Assembly: GCA_006515795.1 (NCBI GenBank) | Contig: VFMC01000163.1 | Span: 1-10,768, forward strand | Reading direction: 5' to 3' | DNA from: Acidimicrobiaceae bacterium | GTDB taxonomy: Bacteria > Actinomycetota > Acidimicrobiia > Acidimicrobiales > Ilumatobacteraceae | Length of the DNA stretch: 10,768 bases | The notes under the pieces: generated by a model | Told to the model about the DNA's origin: nothing | Seen by the model: the letters and a program-made list of their open reading frames with translations, nothing else | The model's database searches: none | In this document: positions 6,031-10,768 of the stretch, piece by piece | Position numbering within the stretch: the first letter of the stretch is position 1 | Layout: each line of letters begins with the position of its first letter | Translations under genes and position numbers: made by a program

Positions 6031-6351
6031 TCAGGAACCGGGCGGGCGGTACACGCTCGGCGCCTGGACGGCGCGGTCGATCTCCTCGGGAGTGAGCAGC
6101 ACGATCGTGCGGGTGGCGGCCATGCCGCTCGCCCCGACCTGCAGACCGATGGAAGCCGCGGCGACGTTGTCGGGCAGGTCGACCACGACGTACGCGTCGC
6201 CTTCGCCGAACCCGAAGTAGAAGCTCTCGACCGAGCCTCCTAGCTGGGCGATCGACGACTCGACGGCGGTCTTTCTGGCGCTGCCGCCGACGGCCATGAC
6301 CCCCTTGACCCCTTCGGCGGAGTAGTTGGCGATGATCAGGTACTTCGACAT
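6031..6351 (-). CDS. GYD domain-containing protein
   Basis: This is a 106-residue protein covering essentially one GYD domain (a ferredoxin-like alpha+beta fold). It shows the family landmarks in order: an N-terminal strand YLIIANYSAEGVKGVM (4-19), GGSARKTAVE (22-31), a LGGSVESFYFGFGEGDAYVVVDLPD stretch (37-61), a central helix with AAASIGLQVGASG, and the closing TIVLLTPEEIDRA (82-94). The signature Gly-Tyr-Asp is degenerate (GEGDAY). The biochemical role of GYD proteins is not established; dimeric ligand or metabolite binding is likely. GGAGG is placed 6 nt before the ATG at 6351, the best Shine-Dalgarno in the window and unlike the leaderless-looking neighbours. The gene is bracketed by the two hairpin repeats. 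Confidence 0.9.
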   Translation of the reverse strand: MSKYLIIANYSAEGVKGVMAVGGSARKTAVESSIAQLGGSVESFYFGFGEGDAYVVVDLPDNVAAASIGLQVGASGMAATRTIVLLTPEEIDRAVQAPSVYRPPGS

Positions 6352-6463
6352 GTGTGACCTCCGAGGTTCAGTGATCCGTTAACTCTCCGCCTTCCGATGT
6401 GGTGGCGCAAGATGCCGTTTCCCCGCCTCCCCGCCGTTGCGCCGATCCCCGCCGCCTCCCAAT

Positions 6464-6537
6464 CGATCTGGGCCGTTGTTTTCCCGGCGGCCGAGACGGG
6501 ATCGGCCCAGATCTTGGCTGACGACGCCCGGCCGGTG
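6464..6537. repeat. Hairpin direct repeat, copy 2
   Basis: This is the same orientation and structure as copy 1: arms GATCTGGGCCG (6465-6475) and CGGCCCAGATC (6503-6513), inner helix TTGT (6476-6479) with ACGG (6496-6499). The four differences from copy 1 are at 6476, 6498, 6518 and 6533. The first two lie in the inner helix and both give G-U wobbles in plus-strand RNA. It sits 16 nt beyond the stop of the 6554-6967 gene and 112 nt upstream of the GYD start. The rest of the 6352-6553 gap holds the GYD Shine-Dalgarno and a C-rich stretch (about 6418-6460) with no evident gene. Confidence 0.85.
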
Positions 6538-6553
6538 GCGGTGGCGACCGCGG

Positions 6554-6967
6554 TCAGGGCGGGGTGACCCAGTCGATCCATAGCTTGGAGGCGTCGACGG
6601 GATCCACCTTCACCTTGAGCCGTGAACCCACCTGTGCCCGCCCGAGGTGCAGTTGCTGGACCATCTCCTGGCGTTTCACCGGCATCGGCACGCCGCCAGG
6701 CATCATCACCAACAGCTCCAGCTCGACGACCGGGTTGAGGTTCATCGACGCCCCGGTCTGGCGCGACGCCGTCACCGTGGCGATCGCGTCGACACCATTG
6801 GTGATCGCCCCTGTGGCCGCGACCGTGCCCTGCGCCATCGCCGCCATCATCTGATTGGCCTGGGCCATCTGGGCCTGTGCCTGCTCCATCTGGGCCTTGA
6901 CCGGATATTGCTCGCGGATCGCCTTGCCCTGGTCGTTGAGCTTCTTGATGTCCTTGAAGAAGCCCAC
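6554..6967 (-). CDS. Uncharacterised protein: coiled-coil-like N-terminus plus C-terminal beta domain
   Basis: This is a 137-residue protein from a GTG at 6967, 4 nt after the upstream gene's stop. The GTG is preferred because the residues after it (GFFKDIKKLND) match the N-terminus of the neighbour (GFFKQMKDMKD); an ATG at 7021 would overlap that gene by 50 nt. Residues 15-47 form a Met/Gln/Ala-rich helix (AQMEQAQAQMAQANQMMAAM). Residues 75-134 look all-beta: VELELLVMMPGG, VKRQEMV, then GSRLKVKVDPVDASKLWIDW, a VxVDPxDxxxxxIDW ending that I recall from several uncharacterised actinobacterial proteins. No enzyme motif, signal peptide or membrane span is visible. The short gap implies coupled translation with its partner. 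The function is unknown; a role as a membrane-edge or scaffold protein would be a guess. Confidence 0.75.
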   Translation of the reverse strand: MGFFKDIKKLNDQGKAIREQYPVKAQMEQAQAQMAQANQMMAAMAQGTVAATGAITNGVDAIATVTASRQTGASMNLNPVVELELLVMMPGGVPMPVKRQEMVQQLHLGRAQVGSRLKVKVDPVDASKLWIDWVTPP

Positions 6968-6971
6968 CAGG

Positions 6972-7385
6972 TCAGGCGCCTTGGTACGCGTCGGAGAACG
7001 CTCGGGCCACGGCCGGGTCACCCTGGATGCGGGCGTTCCATCCGTCGTGGGCCTGTTGCCACGAGGCCCCGTCGATCCCGCGCGATGCGGCGATCCCGGG
7101 GAGCAGCGACTGGTCGTAGTTCAGCGGTGCGATCGCCTTGACGACCGATGCGTACTGCTGCAGGCCGACGCCGGCAATCGGGTCGAGACCACCCGGTTGC
7201 GCCGCCAGGTTTCCGGCGGCCGCGGCTTGATGGGCCGCGGCCTGCTGCATGACGGCCTGTTGCTGGGCCATCGCCTGGGCCTGGAAGACCTGTGCGTTGG
7301 CAGCCATCTGCTGCGCCTGATCGATCATGCCGGGCGCTGCCGCCACGCCGTCCTTCATGTCTTTCATCTGCTTGAAGAATCCCAT
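6972..7385 (-). CDS. Uncharacterised helical protein, partner of the downstream gene
   Basis: This is a 137-residue protein starting at ATG 7385 with a G-rich GGGGTGGG stretch 3 nt upstream. After MGFFKQMKDMKD comes a long Gln/Ala/Met-rich helical region (about 20-62, including AQVFQAQAMAQQQAVMQQAA). The C-terminal part (68-137) appears helical, with DPIAGVGLQQYASV, GIAASRGIDGASWQQAHDGWNARI and a final SDAYQ. The WxxAxxGWxxRI pattern resembles a domain seen in uncharacterised actinobacterial proteins, but I cannot name it. It has the same length and N-terminal motif as the following gene, yet a different C-terminal domain, so the two probably interact or share a localisation signal. A TAAGGT box lies about 40 nt upstream (near 7422) in the 99-nt divergent gap to the aminotransferase gene. 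Confidence 0.78.
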   Translation of the reverse strand: MGFFKQMKDMKDGVAAAPGMIDQAQQMAANAQVFQAQAMAQQQAVMQQAAAHQAAAAGNLAAQPGGLDPIAGVGLQQYASVVKAIAPLNYDQSLLPGIAASRGIDGASWQQAHDGWNARIQGDPAVARAFSDAYQGA

Positions 7386-7469
7386 TTGCCCACCCCATCA
7401 GCTAGTCGGTTTTGGTCGACCTTACGCCTCGCTGCCATGGAAGTCGATGCCCGATCGCGTCCTCGCCAC

Positions 7470-7475
7470 TAGGGT
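7470..7475 (+). promoter_or_regulatory. Candidate -10 box (TAGGGT) for the PLP enzyme gene
   Basis: TAGGGT ends 9 nt before the ATG at 7485, placing the start of transcription 0-3 nt before it. It is the same hexamer as before sigR and the hydrolase. No clear -35 element or Shine-Dalgarno sequence is seen. Confidence 0.4.
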
Positions 7476-7484
7476 CTCGGCGCA

Positions 7485-8687
7485 ATGAGCTTCGACGATC
7501 CGTTCGGCTTCGACAGCGTCGATCTCGATTGGTTGCGGGCCAAGGCGGGCGCGAAGTGGCACCGAAGTCATGGTCGTCAGGGCCTGCTCGCCGCATGGGT
7601 GGCCGACATGGACTTCCCGCCGGCTCCGGCGGTGCTCGGCGCGCTGTCCGCGCGCATCGGACGTGGCGACCTCGGCTACCCCGACTGGGGCTACCCCGGG
7701 CCGCGCTCTCCCGCATGTCGGCTCTTCGCCGAGCGTGCCGCGCGGCGCTACGGCTGGCAGTTCGATGCGGACGAAGTCCGGGAGCTCTGCGACGTGGTCC
7801 AGGCCGTCCAAGTGATGCTCCACCTCGCCACCGCGCCTGGCGACGCAGTCGTGCTGCACACCCCGTCGTACCCACCGCTGTGGCGCTCGCTCGCCGCAAT
7901 GGGACGCCGCCAGATCGACGTGCCGGCGCATGCCGATGCCGACGGTGTTCACTTCGACTACGACGAGCTCGAGGCGACCCTCGCCACGGATCCGGCGAAG
8001 GCGCTGATGTTGTGCCATCCGCACAACCCCACCGGCCATCGCTTCGATCGAGACGAACTCACCCGGCTGGTCGCGATCGCCGAGCGGTTCGACCTCGTGA
8101 TCATCAGCGACGAGATCCACGCCGACCTCACCTTCGACGCCCCCCACATCCCGATCGCAGCGATCCCGGGTGCAGCCGCGCGTACAGTCACCGTCCACTC
8201 ACCATCGAAGGCGTTCAACCTCGCCGGCATGCGCCACGCCGTCGCCCATGTGGGGCCACCCCATCTCCGCGACGGCCTTGCCGCGCTCCCCGACCACCTG
8301 CTCGGAGCGGTCAACCTGCTTGCCGCCGAGGCCACCGTGGCCGCGTGGACGCTGGGCGACGAGTGGCTCGACGCATTGCTCGTCCATCTGGATCGCAACC
8401 GGAGGCTGCTTGCCGACCGGCTCGCCGAGCACCTGCCGGCGGTCGGGTATCGCCGGCCGCAGGCCACCTACTTGGCCTGGCTCGATTGCCGTCGTCTGGG
8501 TTTCGGCGACGAACCGGTGCGCGAGTTCCGGCGTGGTGGCGTGGAGTTGAGCGACGGCAACGACTTCGGCCCGCTCGGCGCGGGCCACGTTCGCCTGAAC
8601 CTGGCCACGTCGTCGTCGATCGTCGAGCAGATCGTTCTCGCAATGGCTTCTCGCGCCTCGACCAGTGGGGATCAACCCGGGGGTTAA
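7485..8687 (+). CDS. PLP-dependent aminotransferase / cystathionine beta-lyase, MalY/PatB family
   Basis: This is a 400-residue fold-type I PLP enzyme. WVADMDFP (38-45) near the N-terminus is the MalY/PatB hallmark. HPHNPTG (178-184) has N181 for the PLP ring region, ISDEIHADL (207-215) has D209 for the pyridine nitrogen, SPSKAFNLAGM (239-249) has K242 as the Schiff-base lysine, and VRLNLATS (369-376) has R370 for the substrate carboxylate. The YLAWLDCR block (329-336) also fits the C-S lyase group. The expected reaction is beta-elimination of cystathionine or cysteine conjugates to pyruvate, ammonia and a thiol, in the cytosol. All key residues are present. It is annotated variably as aminotransferase or C-S lyase. 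Its stop codon lies within a candidate hairpin, and the MMPL gene starts 64 nt downstream on the same strand, so cotranscription is possible. Confidence 0.93.
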   Translation: MSFDDPFGFDSVDLDWLRAKAGAKWHRSHGRQGLLAAWVADMDFPPAPAVLGALSARIGRGDLGYPDWGYPGPRSPACRLFAERAARRYGWQFDADEVRELCDVVQAVQVMLHLATAPGDAVVLHTPSYPPLWRSLAAMGRRQIDVPAHADADGVHFDYDELEATLATDPAKALMLCHPHNPTGHRFDRDELTRLVAIAERFDLVIISDEIHADLTFDAPHIPIAAIPGAAARTVTVHSPSKAFNLAGMRHAVAHVGPPHLRDGLAALPDHLLGAVNLLAAEATVAAWTLGDEWLDALLVHLDRNRRLLADRLAEHLPAVGYRRPQATYLAWLDCRRLGFGDEPVREFRRGGVELSDGNDFGPLGAGHVRLNLATSSSIVEQIVLAMASRASTSGDQPGG

Positions 8688-8693
8688 CCCCAC
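8665..8693 (+). terminator. Possible stem-loop over the PLP enzyme stop codon
   Basis: GTGGGG (8665-8670) can pair with CCCCAC (8688-8693), and AACCC (8674-8678) with GGGTT (8681-8685), separated by small internal loops. The TAA stop is inside. There is no T-tract and the loop is tight, so a terminator or attenuator role is uncertain. Confidence 0.25.
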
Positions 8694-8751
8694 CAGAGCT
8701 TCGCCGGGCGGCTGGATGGCGGCCGCGGACGCGGCTCGTCACGCTTGAGGC

Positions 8752-10768
8752 ATGCTTCGACATCTCGCCTCCGCCTGCTATCGCCACCGCCGCGTCACCG
8801 TGCTCGCATGGGTGCTGGCCGTCGTGGGCATCTCCTTCGCCGCCGGTGCATCGGGCGGTGAGTTCGCCCAGGGCGGGCGTCTGCCGGGCACCGACAGCGA
8901 CCTCGCCTACCAGCTGCTCCTGAGCGAGGCTCCCGACGATGCCAACATCGCCGGCGACTCGGTGCAGTTGGTGTTCGCCGACGACGCGGGCGTCACGGAG
9001 CCGTTGGTGGCGCAACGCATCGAGAACTTCCTCCACGAGGTGGCGGTCACCCCCGGTGTGCTCGTCAGCCCTGCGTCGGCCGCGGACCTGCTGGTGGCCC
9101 CAGATGGCACCGTTGCCACAGGCTCGTTGACGCTCGACGAGGACGACGCCGCGGTCACGGCGTTGCTCGAGGGTCAGCGGGAGGTGCTTGCCGACACCGG
9201 TACCGCCGTGGAGTTCGGCGGCTACCGCTTCCAGGACGGCGGCGTGCCCACCACCGAGGCGTTCGGCCTGCTCGCGGCGATGGCTGGTGGCGATGGGCCT
9301 GCCCATCCTCACTGCGCTGTTCGGCATCGTGGTCGGCCTGGCCGGGGTCGAGCTGTGGGCGGCCGTGGTGGAAACACCGGACTTCACCGTGCAAGTGGCT
9401 TCGATGGTGGGTCTCGGTGTTGGCATCGACTACGCGCTCTTCGTCGTCACCCGCTACCGCGAGGCACTGCGTCGCACCGACGACCCGTTTGCAGCGACAT
9501 TGGAGGCCATCGACACCGCCGGCCGGGCCGTGGTGTTCGCGGGCATCACCGTGATGATCTCGATGCTCGGCATGCTGCTGATGGGCATGTCGTTCCTGAA
9601 CGGTCTGGCGCTCGGCACTTCGTCGGCCGTGCTCGTCGCCGTGCTTGCCGCAGTCACGCTGCTGCCCGCCGGCCTCGGGTTCGTCGGCCGGCGCATCGAC
9701 AGGTTGTCGATCCATCGCCGCGCCGAGCGCGCCGGCGAGTCCGGCTGGCATCGCTGGGGCCGTTTCGTGCAGCGACACCCTGGTGCCTGCGCGGTGGCCG
9801 GCGTGGGGTTGTTGGCGGCACTCGTGGTGCCCTCGTTCTCGATGCGCTTCGCGTCGGCCGATGCCGGCAACGACCCGCGTGGTTCCACCACCCGCGCGGC
9901 CTACGACACGCTGGCGGCCGGGTTCGGGCCTGGCTACAGCGGTCCACTGCTGGTGGTCACGAGACTCGCCGGCGATCCCACCGCAGCCGAGCGCCTGGCC
10001 GCTGACATCGCGACCGCACCTGGTGTAGCCGCGATCGCCGGGGTCGATGTGGTGCCGTCGGGAACGGTTGCCGTGATCACGGTGATTCCTGCCACCGGCC
10101 CACAGCACGAGGCCACCGCAACCCTCGTGCACCACTTGCGCGACCACGTCATTCCGGGCAGCGGCATTGCCGCCCACGTCGGCGGACAGACGGCCGGCGA
10201 CGTGGACTTCTCCGAGCAGATGTCGTCGCGGCTGCCGATCTTCATCGGCGCCGTCCTGGTGCTCAGCTTCTTGCTGCTGATGGTGGTGTTCCGTTCGCTG
10301 CTCGTGCCGCTGAAGGCGGTGCTGTTGAACCTGCTGTCGATCGGCGCCGCCTACGGCGTGCTGGTTGCCGTGTTCCAGTGGGGCTGGCTCGGCGGGCTGG
10401 TGGGTGTCGAGGAGGGCGCCCCGATCGAGCCCTGGGCACCGATGATGCTGTTCGCCATCGTGTTCGGCCTGTCCATGGACTACGAGGTGTTCCTGCTCGC
10501 CTCGGTGAAGGAGCGCGTCGACCGCGGCGAGACCAACAGCCACGCGGTGGTGGAAGGTCTCGCGTCGACGGCGCGGGTGATCACTGCCGCCGCTGCCATC
10601 ATGGTGTGCGTGTTCGGCACTTTCGTCCTCGGTGACCTACGGGCGATCAAGTTGATCGGCCTCGGTCTGGCGGTTGCTGTGCTGCTCGACGCCACCATCG
10701 TGCGCATGCTGCTGGTGCCGGCAACGATGGAGCTGCTCGGCGATCGCAACTGGTGGCTCCCCCGCCGA
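8752..10768 (+). pseudogene. MMPL/RND-family transporter, frameshifted near 9285 and truncated at the right edge
   Basis: This encodes a lipid- or drug-exporting MMPL-type membrane protein of the RND superfamily in two frames. From ATG 8752 to about 9283 it encodes TM1 (about residues 15-34), the first extracytoplasmic domain and the start of TM2 (EAFGLLAAM). From about 9284 the homologous frame shifts: MGLPILTALFGIVVGLAG follows the ATG at 9293, then GLGVGIDYALFVVTRYRE (DY at 9428-9433), more membrane helices, the second extracytoplasmic domain, FGLSMDYEVFLLA (DY at 10478-10483, the second proton-relay pair) and the late LLDATIVRMLLVPA helix. The frame runs to the window edge, so only a short tail is missing. 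The first frame does not stop until 10005, yielding an unrelated tail. At least 9 TM2 residues normal for the family are absent at the junction. It is either a true inactivating deletion or an assembly error. Confidence 0.85.
9276..9296 (+). other. Frameshift/deletion junction in the MMPL gene
   Basis: The coding frame changes between CTCGCGGCGATG and CTGGTGGCGATGGGC. The 8-mer GGCGATGG occurs at 9276-9283 and again at 9289-9296, flanking the junction. Family members usually have about 9-10 residues of the V-I-L-L-x-A-F-G-S kind between LLAA and LVA, so a loss of roughly 26 or 29 nt would explain both the gap and the shift. Confidence 0.7.

Noticed and set aside
6418..6460. C-rich stretch that could form a G-quadruplex on the minus strand
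   Set aside because: The G-runs are separated by loops of about 4, 7 and 14 nt, too uneven for a confident call in GC-rich DNA.
6336..6581. 81-codon minus-strand open frame across the GYD upstream gap
   Set aside because: It runs through hairpin repeat copy 2, overlaps the start of the GYD gene and the end of the upstream gene, and its product looks like translated non-coding DNA.
8311..9426. 371-codon minus-strand open frame
   Set aside because: It straddles two well-supported plus-strand genes and has shadow-type composition.
9293..10005. Continuation of the first MMPL frame after the junction
   Set aside because: The product becomes Arg/Gly/His-rich with no membrane helices, while the other frame carries the transporter sequence, so this tail is a frameshift product.
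9155..10543. 462-codon minus-strand open frame opposite the MMPL gene
   Set aside because: It is a His/Gln/Arg-rich antisense shadow of GC-rich coding DNA; the plus strand shows MMPL helices and motifs throughout.

Overview
The window is high-GC bacterial DNA with actinobacterial hallmarks: a SigR/RsrA-type redox sigma factor and zinc anti-sigma pair, a DUF2510 domain, GYD-domain and RND-like MMPL proteins, and many starts with a TANNNT box only 6-9 nt upstream, as in leaderless actinobacterial mRNAs. Composition and protein style suggest an Acidimicrobiia-like actinobacterium, but that placement is inference. No tRNA, rRNA, CRISPR array, insertion sequence or phage gene was seen, and no gene-free stretch exceeds 300 bases.

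Layout. (1) 3-1133 (+) is the C-terminal part of a large secreted or surface protein, cut by the left edge, with three ~115-residue repeats that each carry a Cys pair. (2) 1141-5209 (-) is a compact block of seven genes, in transcription order: a MarR regulator, a SigR-like ECF sigma factor, an RsrA-like anti-sigma factor, a 50-residue single-span membrane protein, TilS (tRNA-Ile lysidine synthase), a dual-specificity-phosphatase-like protein whose catalytic Cys and Arg are replaced, and a DUF2510-scramblase/LURP-like protein. (3) A small alpha/beta hydrolase (5231-5929, +) diverges from marR across 21 bp holding a palindrome that contains a -10-like box on each strand. (4) 5956-6537 holds a GYD-domain gene bracketed by two near-identical 74-nt hairpin repeats. 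(5) 6554-7385 (-) is a tandem pair of 137-residue proteins with a shared N-terminal motif and different C-terminal domains. (6) 7485-8687 (+) is a MalY/PatB-type PLP enzyme. (7) 8752-10768 (+) is an MMPL transporter broken by a small frameshifting deletion and cut by the right edge.

How they fit together. The sigma/anti-sigma pair overlaps by 8 nt and is probably a translationally coupled thiol-stress switch. MarR probably controls itself and the hydrolase. The pseudophosphatase and scramblase-like genes sit 23 nt apart and may act in one membrane- or lipid-related process, but nothing shows this directly. The most unusual signals are the pseudophosphatase/scramblase pair, the paired hairpin repeats around the GYD gene, and the recurrent TANNNT boxes just before start codons.
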